Positions 46,313 to 60,683 of a stretch of DNA of 64,000 nucleotides are shown here, in pieces. Where the stretch lies: NCBI RefSeq assembly GCF_007655135.1, contig NC_045129.1, forward strand, positions 2,542,001 to 2,606,000. Reading direction: 5' to 3'. The notes beneath the pieces were generated by a model that saw only the letters and a list, made by a program, of their open reading frames with translations, searched no databases and had not been told where the DNA came from. Source of the stretch: Punica granatum (taxonomy: Eukaryota > Streptophyta > Magnoliopsida > Myrtales > Lythraceae). The position numbers were made by a program, and so were the translations under genes. Numbering within the stretch: position 1 is the stretch's first letter; each line of letters starts with the position of its first letter.

Positions 46313-49300
46313 CAAACTCATCAGGGAAAAATGTGACAGGGAAATTCTAACAGAAAACATTATTCTTGTGCAATTAGCTTCTAGGGTTGCATATATTCTC
46401 TGTCAGCTTACATTCCCTATATATAATTAACCGCATTTTAAGACAGCACCAAGACAAATACTCCCTTAAATCCCGAGCTGGTTCCTTTTGGACTGACATA
46501 TAATATAAAACATAATACATATATCATATCAAGAATGGGCTCTATAATATTTACACTATATTTCTTCATAATTTCCAAATAATTACGTGTGAAAATCTAT
46601 TAAGTTATGATAAATATATACTTTTTAGATGAAAAATATTAATAAATTTGGGATTTTGTGATCCCCTTAGAAAAGTTAAACGCGAATGAATCTCACAATA
46701 TGATGACTTATATGTCTATTTTCCTATTATTTTCGGTTTCACCTGACCAAATTATTAAAGAATCGGAATAATATTTGGGCTGCCTAATTGATTTGTCCAA
46801 ACTGCCAAAATCTTTGTCCGATGGCAACATGTCTTTTCTAGCAGACAGCCATCTTTTCTAATTTATGAAATAATTCCGCCCTCCGATATTTTAATGTTTT
46901 CGTCTTTCTTGTGCTGCTAAGGAACAAAAATTGCAGCCAACATTTCTCTCTTGTCTTCACCTTCCTTCCCTTATATTCTCTCCTCAACTCCCATAGAAAT
47001 GTTTTGGTACAAATTACTAAATAGATAGATAAATAAATAAGTATAATTAAAGCAATTATTAGTATCTGTAAGGGAACTAATTGATTAGAAATTTATATAT
47101 ATATTCTTATATTGAGAAAAATTGCCCGTTTGAGTTCAGTTTTACCATCGATTTTATATCTACTTATAGTGTATGGAGTCGAAATTCATTGGAAGTATTG
47201 TATGGGTATGTAAGACAAGTTAAAAAAAAAATGAATTAGTCTCAGCCAATAGTAGACTGAGAGCACTTTGAGTTTCAACAAGAATTTGTACATATATATA
47301 CCAATTGTAAATTTAAATTGGTTTATTTTCTTCTATTTAATTAATTAATTAATATGAGATTTTTGGAGTTGTACATTTGAGGCCCCTCTAGCTAGGTTTG
47401 GGGACTTATATATGCTTTATGTAGCGCATGACTTTTGATGTGATTCTTACTTTTATTTTATTTTTCACTTTTGCAAAGACAATGTACACTCCAGTGAAGG
47501 ATTCGCGTTCGAAAACATAGAAATAAAGTTTGCATAGCACGCATGACACGTGTCTTTCATTCTTTGTCGGTTGGAACATATGTATATTATATTTTTCGTG
47601 CGCCCAAGTAATTAATTATCTGTGGAAATATTTTTATTTTTCAACTAATTAATGAAATTGTTTATGTACACAATTATTGGACCAATCTCTTGTGGACACA
47701 TGAATTTTCATAGTATCTGCCAATAAAAATTCGAGTATTCTTCATCATCAACTAAGATTTTATTCCCATGTGATGACAATTAAAGCATGATGTGTGTTAC
47801 CTTGAACTTCATTCCATATTTTTGTCTTTTTACCTTAAAAAAACAAACGAATCGCATAATTGGTCATGTTTAATATATCGAAGGCGTGGAATATAATCTA
47901 GTTTTAAACGTATTTTATTATTAAGTAGCTGTACTACAAAAATTAAGCAAATTTCATGTGTGGTTATGGGCATTTTCTTGAAACTTGTTATGTCGTTTCT
48001 ATGGGTGGAATAATATTTATATTAACCCATGGCATCAAAGGATGTGTTTTCTTGTTCCATTGTTGATTACTCGTCTCAGTTCATCTCGGGTTCCTCACTT
48101 TCACCGAGTTACTCTAGTATTTTTCCGGTATCTTAAATTCTCGACTCGTTCTCCACTTAGAAGCAATGCTGCTAATAATAAGCTGGAAATTATTCAAAGC
48201 AAAAAATAATAATAATAACAATAATACGATAAAAACTAATAATAATATCAAATGTGGGACATCTAATGCAGTAATATTGATTGTCGATCTAGTAGACATG
48301 CTCGGCCGAGTATCATCCTCGGTATATCAGATGACACCAGATAGATCCCGAATGCTCAAAGGATCATAATTCTAGCATTTTTGCTCTCATTCTCTGCATT
48401 TCTGTGCTCCCAAGATCAAGGCTATAGTTTCAGAAATTCCGTGAAATGAAACCACAGGGATCAATGTCGTGGTGGAGCCTAATACATGTCCGTTTCTTGA
48501 GAAACTACTGTAGATACAATCCTTTTGCTTTGGGGCAATGGTTATCGAGGTGTAGACACCATATATACCCGATCGCTGTGCCGGTCAATAAGTGTTGTAC
48601 GGGTCCTCGTGCTTTCGGGGCTCGGGACAAAAAGCTCACGTGACTGAGAGCCCCAGCCCCAGAAACAAAGCACTCAAGGCCGAGCCGGAGGGTCCAATAA
48701 CTCCTGAGTCCAAACCGCAAGAAGACGAACACCAACAGGGCAACGAGACATCCCCCCAGCGCAGATATACATCAGATGACCTATACATACATATATGTGT
48801 GTGTATATATATATTACCAAATCATATCTTTTTCTCAGGTCCAGGGTTCATTTCAGTGTCCGGGGTAGTAATATATATGTAGAAATTGGATAGTTTCTTT
48901 TCCATCCACCGGGGGTTCATTTGTAGGCTCACCAATTGCACGGTCGGGTCTTTTAAGGTGGTTTTTCCATTGTGGAGATTAAAGAGATAAATAAAAAAAA
49001 AAATCTGAACGTGTCAACGATTAGTCTCTTCTGGAAAAAATCAACTAGCATGTCAACTTGGAGTCGTGGCGCTGTGTGAAACATTTTGAACGGTGATGAT
49101 CAACTTTGGCCATTAATTAAATTACTTGAGGGACATCGATCATTAGTCATTCAATTATCAACGAGAGAGTCAATAATTTGCATGTATTTTATTCCACCAC
49201 ATGATTGCGGCGAAGATTCTCCTTATAAGGACAGAAGAAAAATTCTCCATCTCATCATCATATTTAACACTCTAACAAACACATTCCCTATTTTTTTTCT

Positions 49301-52300
49301 TGTCCTTCCATAATCTCCAATTGTCAACCAATGAAAATCAATCTAATATAATAAACCTTTAGAAAAAAATCTACTGATCTCATCAAGTGTTTCAACAAGA
49401 TACTCAGTCATTCAAAAGTACATTATATTTCTTTTGTAAATTAAAATGAAAGCAATAAGCTGCATAAATAGAGAATAGCCATTGGAATATTGATTTGTAA
49501 ATTCTATTACATTTTTACTTCAAATTGCAGTCTTGTAAATCCTAAGGAACATGGACGAAAACAGGATTTGGACCAAGGGGGGCGAGCTCTTTGAAGAGAT
49601 GTATAAAATAGTAATGCTTTGTAATTAGGGAGCGAATATAAGGATTTTCATCAAATCTCGAATCATAATATGTAAATTTCCTTATAAAGTCAAAAGTTTA
49701 TGAGGGTAATTGCCGTCCACAGCCCCCTCGGTCCATCCCTGCCAAGTAAGTAAATAGATCCATATTTCTAATTACAATCACAAGATTCAGCGTCTGCAGT
49801 CCATTACCTCAAGGCATAACTGACTTATTTGAATCCACAAACTTATAAGGTATCGTTCACAATTCGAAGAATAATTCTCATTTCTCACAAAAATTTAAAA
49901 TAATTGCAGCCACTAATTATTTTAGCAATAAAAATAGAAGTATACATTATCTCAAAGCAGCCCGCATGCAGGGATTGCAATTTAAAAAAATTGCCCATCA
50001 TAGTCATAACTCATAAGGAGAGAGGGAGGGGGAGAGTTTTGACCCGGCCGTTTAAAGCAGGTCAAATAGAAAAGGGCAAAGCGGGCCCATATGGACCGTC
50101 GGGAGCCGACGGAGGTACAGCGCATTGGCCTCTTCCTTTTGGGCCGTCCCACCCTGAGAACGAAAACGACTCGGACTTTTTTGGACTTTATCGAGTGTGG
50201 GCCCTCAAAGTGGTCCACTACACATTCCCCTGTCTCCTCCCCTTTTCCCATTCTTTTCCACTTTAACTTTTTTCCCCCACTCTAATTTTCTTATTTTCCT
50301 CATTTTCTTTCTAATGAAGAGAAATGTCCGATTTTTGCTTGGTAACACCTTACAAATTCACGAGATAGGTTAATTCGTCCACACAAACTGTGCCGGCCGT
50401 CCGATAAGAAATATTTTCTTGTAAGATTTCATACTTGAACTTGAATCCTTCTAGGAAAAAAAAAAAGGGCATGCTCTTTATACCACCCGTCTAACTTCTT
50501 CTTTTTTTGATAAATGAATTAGTTCAACTTTGTTGTATCTATTTTTCTCATTTTTCCACGTCTACCATTAATGTCAATATCTGCGTTGACAGACTTTAAT
50601 TGAGTCTGGGAATTCGAAATTTTTTCACTAGAATCACTTCACATATAGAGTAAAGAAGACGTCCAAAAGGACTAACCGATCAATTGTCGAAGCGTGTCTC
50701 GTGGTGTCATTGAGGAAAAAAAATTATACGACTACTTTTTATCTTTTTATATGGGAAATTCTTGGATCAAGCGGTTGAATATTCGGTCGCTGCGTCCCGT
50801 ACGAAATGTTTTCATATTTAGAGAATGACGTTTCGTACAAAATAATCACTCGACTGCATGTACGAATCAGTTGATTGATGTTTAGTACGAAATATTTTTA
50901 TTCTTGACAAATAAAAAATAATATTTCGTATAAAGAGAATAACATTTCGGACGTCCCCAATTGAATATTTAACTATTGGATTCAAGAATGTTCCCTTTTT
51001 ATATTTTTTTCATTTAGGAAATGGATAATAATTTCTTGAGAGACCGTTTCTTTGGACACCGACCTTGACAACTTTCGCCATCACCACTGTATTTAGGAGC
51101 CTCAGGATCAACCTCGGGCCCATCCTTGTAATCATTCACTTCCTTTTCCTTTGTTCAGTATTTATTTATTTATTTTATGTTTTTATATATTTGGCTCGTC
51201 CTAAAATGCAAAATCTCTTGATGTTTGCTATTTCCAACGTCATAATTGCGTCATTTGTGACAATAGAGTGATAGGAGTGCAAGTCGTCGTACGAGAAAAA
51301 CAAGAGAAATAAGGGAAACCCCGCCTGACTCGATCGGTCTAGACCGGATTTTATTTTACCCGACCTGCATGAGATAGTGTCGGGTTTAGATATATTACAA
51401 CTTCGGTTAAGCCGGGTTCCAATAGTCGGTCATTTCATCAAGTTATGGTAGGGCGCGTCAAGTTTTAAAGTTGATGAACAAAGCTGAGGTCGCAATCCCA
51501 ATAGCCCCGTCAAGCTATTTCTCCCTTGCGTGTAGGTTTCTCGCAAATCCAGCATATTGACTAAGGTTCATATATGATGTCTTTTCATGCTTTACTTTAG
51601 GCTGAGTATATGTAAATAAACAAAGTCCCGTGCACATATATCCTTACCCAATCAGTAGTCTATTCCGCAAATCATATCATTATGTTTGTGTTACTACAAC
51701 ATCGCTTCGATCTAAGCTTCGTACTCTTTTTTTTTTTTTTTTATTTCCCCCCACTCGAAAAAGCTTCATATGCTAAAAGAAGACGATGTGTTCTCATTAT
51801 TGTAGATTCAAAAGGTTATATGAGACAATTAGGGACAAGTACTATTGTTCTTTTCAGGTGTTGACTTGACCTAGAATATTGATATTTCGTATCGGTATTG
51901 CGTACTGAAATCTTCATTTTTATCTTGATACACAAAAAAAAAAAAGAACTGTCTCTTCACATTTTCTAGTTTCATTTTCGAATTCTTGCTAAGAGAATTC
52001 ATCGAAGAGGAGTTCTAATTCTTTTTTTTCTTTTTTTTTTGGTTTCCACTCACGAAATCTTCAATCGGGTCAATGTTGGTTAAATTGGGATATTGAAACA
52101 TGGCCTAGTGGACTTGTGGCTGACCACTCCACCTTTTATTAGTTAGTGGGAAAATTTTCAGAACCCATCAAACTTCTTTGTTTAATAAGAGCGAGATCAT
52201 TGTACTTCATCATTTTATATTGGCTAAAGCACAATATATAAAAACAAAGCAATAGTATAGTAGACTTCTAGAACATCACTTGTTGCCTCTCATTTGACAA

Positions 52301-53290
52301 TGCCCCCATATACATAATTCGCTTCATTGGTATCACAACTCAAGGGGGACGCGTGTCAAGCAGCAGACGGATGGGATCATCGTTTGCTACTAAAACTCGT
52401 TTAGTAACCAAGAGATTCAACTGAGAAATTCTTCACCGGATACGAATAACTTTCCTCAATACATGCTCTAGCACCACCCTTACCCCTGTCTCGTTGCTTC
52501 GATTGACCAATAAAGAGCACAAAACACGCTTCGAAAACATAACTTGAAGTCCTTTCAGTAGTTCTTCTGGACGAGTGAAATGGATCTCCATCTACTGATT
52601 CTCGACTGATCAACATAAACGATTGGGTTCAACGACTCACAAAGTTTTCGAAAAATTGCGAGAATTTTTACATTCCCTCCAAGCCCGAAGTGCAAATAAA
52701 TATACACATGCATGGGTGAAATCTATAATGCATAAATAACGGAACATTATGAACAAAGAAAAAAGAATTGAATAATTTATTATTGCATTAGATGTATTAA
52801 TAAAAATAACAATTTTATTTGATAAAAAAGCAACAAATCTTAATTCTATTCTCTAGAAAATAATTCATATAAAAAAAATCTTGATATTTTTCTACTCTAG
52901 AAAAAACATAAGTTTGTTTAGTGTATATATATATATTTATTATAATATTAATTTAAAATTGAGATAGAGTAATTTAATTTAATGATGACTGGTTTAGTTA
53001 TTGAATAACCGTTTGGTTTTCAAATCGAAAAAAATGTGCATTCATAAAAAAGAAAAACTTGGTAAAAAGTGAAAATTAATTTTTCCTTAATTGTGTTTTA
53101 TATAATTATTTTTATGACTTTCAAATTATTGCATAAAATTACTGGAACGAGAATGTTTATAAAAAATAATTCGCTTTAATTATTAAAAAAAAGAGTTTTT
53201 TTTCCTTCCGTTACTGGTCTTGAATGCCATTAGCTAATATGAGTAGCTAATACGAGGCCCATCGCATCAGACCCATCCCTCGGAAGCCCT
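45464..53290. other. Long non-coding region between the bHLH and MFDR genes
   Basis: About 7.8 kb without a gene I can support. Composition is mostly AT-rich, with TA microsatellites near 46,270-46,310 and poly-A/poly-T tracts. Two GC-richer pockets stand out: about 48,440-48,780 and about 50,030-50,230. Both have overlapping open frames on both strands, which is typical of high GC rather than coding, and none resembles a protein family. They may be old transposon pieces. Confidence 0.55.
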
Positions 53291-53593
53291 TAGAAGGCCC
53301 GTGTTTGAAATTTTCTAGGCCCAACCCATTTTCCACTGGCCTTCTCTGCCTCTCTCTTCCCCAGAACATGAAGTTTCTCTCCGCTGCGCTGCTCTGCTCT
53401 GCTCTGCTCGGTCGTCGGTGGTTGCCGACTGCTGAACCTCCGCAGTTGCAGCTGCTGCCTCCCCTCTCTCTCTCGCCGTCTACGGTTCCTGCAGCCACCC
53501 TTTGATTGCCCAGCTGGAAGTCCAAGAGCTCAAAATTTTCAGTAAGTGGGATTAACTGCTGCACCATTGCCGTCCCATCTGTCTCTGTTCCGG

Positions 53594-56500
53594 ATGGCTA
53601 CACTTGGGGCAGTAACGCGGTTCTTAAGAAGATTCAGCGCCTTATCCATCAACCCTTTACGCGTCTGCATCGTCGGAAGTGGGCCTGCGGGCTTCTACAC
53701 TGCTGAGAAGGTAACTTTCCATTATTGTCTGATGTATAGACACGTGAAAGCTCCGACCAGTGTGAGAACTTCGAAACTTTGTACCTTTATATGTTTTTCG
53801 CTGAATTTAGATTACAATAATTAATGCCTCATCGATTTTTGAGCTTCTGTGAGCATGGTTGAAGGCTGAAAATATGTTTGATTCGGGTGATTATTAGGTG
53901 TTGAAAACTCAAGAAGCAGCCCAAGTTGATGTCATTGATCGCTTGCCCACACCTTTTGGATTAGTGCGCTCTGGTGTTGCGCCCGACCACCCGGAAACAA
54001 AGGTGAGTAGTATGTTTGTACTGGTTGCAGTGTTATTGCTATTCCCGTCGGACTGTTCGAGATGCTGCAAAGACTTCTTTCTGAAGCCTCGTCTTGTAAA
54101 TTCAGTTGCTTCCTCGAATAGGTAGTAATACTTGAATGGTCCATGGAAGGAAACTATTTTTCTGAATTGAGCTTAGTTCACCAGATGACTTGAAACAGAT
54201 TGTTGTCAACCAATTTTCCCGTGTAGCCCGACATGAGAGGTGTTCATTTCTCGGGAACATTACCCTCGGTTCTGCCATCTCTCTGCCTGAGCTTCGAGAG
54301 CTATACCACGTGGTGAGTGTTGGTTTGAATGAATTCTCGTGCTTATCAAAACTCGGAATTCGCTCATGATTCTTCTTTTGGCGGGTTTTTCGGCAGGTTG
54401 TGCTCGCTTACGGTGCTGAAAGTGACAGAACTCTTGGCATTCCTGGAGAGGTATGTTTTAGAAGACTCAACAATAGCTTTTTTGCTTCTGCCTGTGCTAA
54501 CTAATTGAGAGCTGTTTTTGATCTTATGATAAGTACTCTAACATTGATTAATTTTGTTTTGAAATCTTCTCTAGGATTTGTCCGGTATACATTCAGCTAG
54601 AGAGTTTGTCTGGTGGTATAATGGGCACCCAGACTACAAGAATATGGATCCGGATCTGATAAATACACATACAGCTGTGATTCTTGGTCAGGTACTTTTC
54701 CGTTCGGTTTCTAATTATTGGAGTTGATAACTAGATAGATGATATTACAGCAGTCCCAAACGTGTCTCTTCTCCGACTTCTCGTATGATAGTATGGTGTA
54801 AAGTTAGAATTTTATTTTTATTTATTTTTTGTGGATTAGTTTCTTCCTGTCTAGCATCAAGGGCATAGCTAGGTGAAAGTGAGCTTGTTCATTTATAGCA
54901 TCAGAGGCGATGAAAGTAATCGGAAAGTGGAAGCACTTAAATTACTTGGACACATTTAAGTTTCTGCCCCCTTCAGGATCTTTATATTTTTATATTTTTA
55001 TTTTTATTTTATTTTTTGGATTAGTTTTTTAAAGATTTTGGATAAGTGCCCCCTTCATGATCTTGAGCACTATTTATTGTCGTGTTACTCCCTTTTTCCA
55101 AAACTTGGTTCTTGTATATCTAGGGATAAGCTTATTGAGTTTCCCAAGTAATGTGATGAGACATGGTTGCAATAGATCAGCCAGTTATATTAGTGCCTCT
55201 AATGTTCATCATGGGTTTAAAAGCTCATAGTGGGTTGATTTAGTGTACTGCTTGGAAGTTATTAGTTACTCTGACAGATGCCTCGAGGTGGATGAATTAT
55301 TTTTGATCAAATGCTTGCTTTAATGGACATCTCCTTTCATCTCAGGGGAATGTTGCTCTCGATGTAGCACGCATACTTTTAAGACCGACTGAGGAATTGG
55401 CAACTACAGATATTGCTGAGCATGCATTGACTGCCCTAAGAAGGAGCTCCATAAGGTTCTTTTTACCATATTTACTTGATTTATTTCCCTGAAAAAATAA
55501 TGCGAGTTTGGTGATATTATTAGCCCTGCAGGAAAGTCTATTTGGTCGGAAGGCGTGGGCCAGCACAAGCAGCTTGTACTGCAAAGGAACTACGTGAAAT
55601 TCTTGGTGACTACTATACTCTTACCTGTGTTCGCTGCACCGATTTCAGTCAAATCAGTGACACTTGATTCTTATTTTATTTACAATTTTAATTCTGTATA
55701 TATTGTGGGATGCGGGCTATTGCTCCATAAGGTATGAACCTTAATAAAAAGTAACTTCACTGCTTTTGCTTCAGGTATCAAAGATCTACATATTCACATA
55801 CAGGAATCTGACTTGCTGAAGTCCCCTGCAGATGAGGTATTTTCTGCTTTCTACTCATGACTATCTCTCTGTTTGCCAAAGGCTACCCAGGCAATGAGGG
55901 ATTGAACCACCTTTTGGACTTTCCACAAAGTGTCCATGCATCTTATTCAGTTGCAGTAATCCATGGGGGCAGTTCTCTTGAATTATGATTGGTATCGCCC
56001 AATCTTTGTCAGATGGAATGTCTCACGTTCTTGTATTTGGCTAGGTTCCCTTAGAATGAATGATGCATTTCTTTTCAACTGATGATTAATACTTGATGTC
56101 TTCATTTGGTAAAGGAAGAGCTGAAGAATAACCGAATACATAGGAGGGTCTATGAGTTGCTCTCAAAGGCAGCCACTACAAAGGCTTCACTTCCTGTAGG
56201 AGATCACCGCGAACTCCATTTTACTTTCTTCCGCAAACCAGACAGATTTCTGGAGTCAGAAGATAGACCTGGGCATGTTTCAAGAGTCCACTTAGAAAAG
56301 ACATGTCTAAAAGGTAAATTTTCTCTTTTCTTGGTAAGGATGTCCTTTTGTATGAGTTGTCAAGGTTCATTGTCTGAGAGACATTGAGGTTTAGCAAAGT
56401 GTAATCTTGATATTCATATACTGATATTGAATAAGTGGGTGGTTATTATTTCATTTGTATGTTTGAGGAGGTGTTCTATCAGGGTCCCCATTTTATGGCC

Positions 56501-57719
56501 CCCCTTAATAATTGAATAGGAACGAATTATTTGATGTTGGTGAGTTTGCTTCTATGTAATGCTTAGTTTGATATGGTTTTAACTTTTTCAGGTGATGAAT
56601 CTGGAAAACAGATCGCTGTTGGCACTGGAGAATTTGAGGACCTGAAGTGCGAGTAGTCTCCTGCAACTCTAGCCTTTTGCTGTCTTTTGACTTGATAAAT
56701 ATAATGAGGACTACTTTTCCCCCCGGTATACTAAGAAAATAATGTATAAAGTCATTTTATTTCTGGATAATGATTTGACAGTAATTTTATTATCTTCAAT
56801 CTATGGAAGCAGCTTTATTTATAGTTGCATCAAATACTACCTGAAAGATTCTTCAAGTGACAAATTGATTGTGTAATTTGTTTTTCTTCTTTGTTACCAC
56901 AGATTTATCTGCAATTGATATAAAATATTCCTGATCAAGTCGATTATTGGGTGACGAAGAACTGGGTTAAGATTGTTGGTTGTAGTTTTAGCATGTATAA
57001 TGGTTTAAAGAGCATGGGATAAATCGCTGTGTTCTTGCTGTCTCTCGTGTAGGATGGTACTAAAGAGCATCGGCTACAAGTCAGTTCCTGTCGATGGATT
57101 GCCTTTCGATCATCGGAGAGGTAAGACAGAATGATCAAATCAGTCTCAAAACTCCCCAACCATGATCATATGGATGCTAACTTGTTGCTACATATAGATG
57201 TTTCACCTTAAGATTATTCTCATGCTGCAAACCATCACGAAGATAAATTATATCTTTCTCAGGTGTTGTCCCAAATGTCAGGGGCCGAGTTATAAGCGAA
57301 AGCTCAGGGGATTCTGCAGCGCTGGAACCTGGCTTGTATGTCTGTGGGTGGTTAAAGAGGGGACCTACTGGAATTATCGGCACAAACCTTCAATGCGCGG
57401 AAGAAACTGTAAGCAGCGATTGCTCTTCTATATGATAATAACTTCTTGTTGCTTTGTTACCTTGAATGCCATCCTGAGGATGATGTGACAGGTTTCCAGC
57501 ATTTCCGAAGATCTTGAGAAGGGGTTGTTGCAGCCATCTGCACAAAAACCAGGAAGGGACGGTCTGCTCCAATTATTGGATGATCGGAACGTGAGAGTGG
57601 TCCCATTCAGTGGGTGGGAGAGGATCGACTCCGAGGAAAGGAGATTCGGAAGCCTGAGGAACAAGCCCCGTGAGAAGTTGGCTTCTTGGGATGAACTGCT
57701 GAAAGCTTGTTCCGATTAA
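53594..57719 (+). CDS. MFDR: Mitochondrial NADPH:adrenodoxin (ferredoxin) oxidoreductase, MFDR
   Basis: Intact 13-exon gene, 484 aa. Exons: 53594-53710, 53898-54002, 54199-54312, 54397-54450, 54575-54691, 55346-55455, 55532-55605, 55775-55836, 56115-56313, 56592-56652, 57053-57120, 57263-57408, 57492-57719; all GT-AG. The flavoprotein passes electrons from NADPH to mitochondrial ferredoxin; in plants this supports iron-sulfur cluster and biotin synthesis. The Arg-rich N-terminus ([17 protein letters not shown]) fits a short mitochondrial presequence. Hallmarks are the FAD dinucleotide motif [36 protein letters not shown], the NADP-binding [24 protein letters not shown] and the C-terminal [14 protein letters not shown]. 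The ATG at 53,594 is chosen because it opens the presequence; no upstream in-frame ATG is seen. Length and motifs match the family. Confidence 0.95.
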
Positions 57720-58735
57720 AGCCAATGTGCAGTTCCGGTGTATTGTTTAATCAGTTTTGAGAAGCCGAATGACTTGTGTTATCGAAACAATAAGCACCAA
57801 TATACAGTTCGGGAGGCACGTCTTCTCAAGCCCCTGCCATTGCTATCTGCATCATTAGGCAGATAAACATGCTAGAGGCAGATCGTCCAGTGATCAAATT
57901 ACAGTTTGATCAATCAATAATTGTATTAATTGATTATCAACATTATAATGGTTCGATTTGAAAGGACAGAGGGTAAGCTTGTGCAGTTAAGTTTGCTGCC
58001 TAGATTTTATGCGCTACTGCAGTATAATAATACTTATGATAATAATTAAACAGATAACGGTAGATTAAAGCATTAAAGGATATAATTCAGTTTTCAATAA
58101 GATTGTCCATTAAAGGAAATAGCTCTTCTAATCAAGCATTTTCTACATTTACAAAATTTGAAATCAATTTTTTTCTTATTTTTCGGTTATAATGGATATT
58201 TACCTTGGACTATCGTCCCCAGCAAGGTCGTGGAAGTAGGTGCCTCTGGCTCTGGCAGGCCGTATGTAGGCATTGCAGTATTCACCATATGTATTAAAAA
58301 TTATTAGTACAGAACCATATGATAATAAAAATCTATTGCAAACAGTTAACAAAGCTGTATCAACGCAAAAATTATATTCATATAGATGTGTGTACACCTT
58401 TATTTTTCGGTTTGTAACTTAATATTTGAAAAAATTCAATGAATACGACTAATTCAATTCAAGTCAAGTCGGCTCACTAAAGGTATAACTCTTTTAATTA
58501 AGAATTTCTACATTAATGAGACTCGAAATCAAATCTTATTAAGGAGAACATGTATATATTCATTTATTTAAAAACGAAATTCAATATACATTCCAAGTTC
58601 CAACCCACGAAAAACATATATATATATATATATATATTTATTGAGAAGAAAAAAACTTACATGTACATATATACATAGGCAACGGCTTCTCTTTTGCTGA
58701 GTTGCTTCTTCATACATTCCGACCCCAAATTAGGG
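57720..58735. other. Intergenic region between MFDR and RPB5
   Basis: Holds the MFDR 3' end, then AT-rich sequence. Near 58,430-58,540 it contains a diverged copy of the repeat also seen at 1.5, 41.5 and 44.25 kb. A (TA)n tract lies at 58,617-58,640. No gene seen. Confidence 0.55.
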
Positions 58736-58739
58736 CAAA

Positions 58740-59109
58740 GAGAGCTCCAGACTAAAGAAGGAACGGGCAAGAAGAAGACGACCCTACTCATTCGAGCTTC
58801 GAGTGCGTGAAGGGTAAGCATTGAATTCTACTGATCGAAGAGCTGTTCGTTCAAAATCTCTGCTTTCGGATTTTTGTTTCTTCTCTACCCTAATTTCAGT
58901 CTCGATGGAACTTTGCCCACATTGGCTTCTCTGCCCTAATTTCAGAATTGCTCTCATGTCTAGCGATGTTCTTCTTCTTGAGAGTAGAATTGCGCATGTT
59001 CTTGGATAACTTTGGAAGGAAAAACAGGGAAATTTCGGTTTTTGTGTTTTTCCAGTGGTCCATATATATAAATGAAACTGTCTGCAGGTTCAGGTTTTGG
59101 TGAGGAAAA
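58740..59109 (+). promoter_or_regulatory. RPB5 5' leader with a probable UTR intron
   Basis: A donor-like site at 58,814 (GAAGG|GTAAGC) and an acceptor-like site ending at 59,087 (CTGTCTGCAG) flank what looks like a leader intron just before the ATG at 59,110. This is common in plant housekeeping genes. Needs transcript support to confirm. Confidence 0.5.
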
Positions 59110-60683
59110 ATGACTCTCTCGGACGATGAGATCACAAGGCTTCACCGTATCCGGAAGACGGTGATGCAGATGCTGAGGGACCGGGAATACCTCGTGGGAG
59201 ATTTCGAGATAAACATGTCAAGGTATCAGTTCGTTGACAAGTTTGGGGAGTACATGAAAAGGGAGGATCTTGTGATCAACAAAACGAAGAGGAATGACTC
59301 TTCTGATCAGGTTTAAGAAGGATTCTGTGGAGCTTCATACTTTATTTGTTGGAAATTTAGACTTTTGCCCTTCAATTTGCAGCTGAAGTCTGTTATGCCC
59401 ATCAAATTTCTCGACCTGTGCTGCAGCTGCTACCATTTAATTTGGATTCTTGAGCTGACTGCTTGGTAGAATTGCCTGCTTGTTCAAAAGTTCGAGTGTA
59501 TGCGATGGACTTTATTTTGCCCTGGTCATTGTTCTACCACACGATCCAAGGAACAAGATAGTTTACCTACTGTAATTGATTATAATTATGTGGGTACAGC
59601 TAAACGTTTCAAGAATTTAGTCTCTTGATTATGGGATGCTGTTTGGAGCTGTCTAGCTTTGCTGTTCGGCTCTTTTTTTTTTTTGTTTTGAAAGGAAAGC
59701 CTAGACCTTTGTTTGCAACCTTGACAGACGGTCTGATACCACGAATTTGCTTCATTTCAGTATAACTGTCTGGTCTTTTGTTGTCAGGTCAATCTTTAAA
59801 GATCTTATTGAGCATTTGGTTGGTGCAGATTTATGTCTTCTTCCCTGAGGAGGCAAAGGTTGGTGTGAAGACGATGAAGACTTACACCAATCACATGAAG
59901 TCAGAGAACGTCTTCAGGGCAATACTAGTTGTTCAGCAGAACTTGACACCCTTTGCTCGAACCTGTATAAGTGAAATTTCTTCAAAGTTCCACCTCGAAG
60001 TGTTCCAGGTAAAGTAATTTTAATAGAAGATCCTGTTGTCTGTTATCTGCCCATTTTATACTCTCGTGTGATCTTATAAAATCAGCAATGGAGAACTTTA
60101 TATATTGAAATGCTTTTTTGGGTCTATGCAGGAGGCTGAGCTTCTGGTCAATATTAAGGAGCATGTGCTTGTCCCAGAGCATCAGGTGCTCACAACTGAG
60201 GAGAAGAAGACTCTGCTGGAAAGGTACACGGTGAAAGAGACTCAGGTCAGTATCATTTTGCCCCTTATGTGGAAGGCAGTAACTTTTGTTCATCTCTATA
60301 GCTGCTGAATGATAGCCATGAGGACCTTAGGGGCCTCGAAAACTCTCCTCTAAATGATCATCTATGTTGTCAGTTTTAGTTATATTTCTTAGGATTTTTC
60401 TTTTTTCTAGATCTGTCTTAGGTTTTAGATCTGTTTGATGGCAAAAAAAGTTTAAAAGGTACAAATGAGGAGGCTTTACTGCATGAAAATGCAGTCTGAT
60501 TTCTTCTATTCCGAAATTGTGAGTCCATTCCGACTGACCTTATTGCTCAATTTCCAGCTCCCACGTATCCAAGTGACAGATCCAATTGCAAGATACTACG
60601 GGCTGAAGCGCGGACAGGTCGTGAAGATCATCAGATCAAGTGAAACAGCCGGAAGATACGTTACTTATCGATATGTTGTCTAG
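59110..60683 (+). CDS. RPB5: RNA polymerases I, II and III subunit RPABC1 (RPB5)
   Basis: Intact four-exon gene, 206 aa, normal for the family. Exons: 59110-59310, 59829-60008, 60132-60245, 60558-60683; GT-AG, in-phase joins. RPB5 is a small subunit common to nuclear RNA polymerases I, II and III, forming part of the lower jaw. The N-terminal jaw domain ([38 protein letters not shown]) and the C-terminal assembly domain ([20 protein letters not shown], then [20 protein letters not shown] and [15 protein letters not shown]) are both complete. Plants have diverged RPB5 paralogues for Pol V; this one has the conserved canonical form, so I favour the shared subunit. Confidence 0.95.

Noticed and set aside
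50030..50290. Overlapping frames on both strands suggesting a small gene
   Set aside because: High local GC explains the open frames on both strands; no splice structure or family match.
53546..53593. Longer N-terminus for the MFDR protein by extending the frame upstream
   Set aside because: The upstream extension would begin at a GTG, not an ATG. The ATG at 53,594 gives a normal short mitochondrial presequence.
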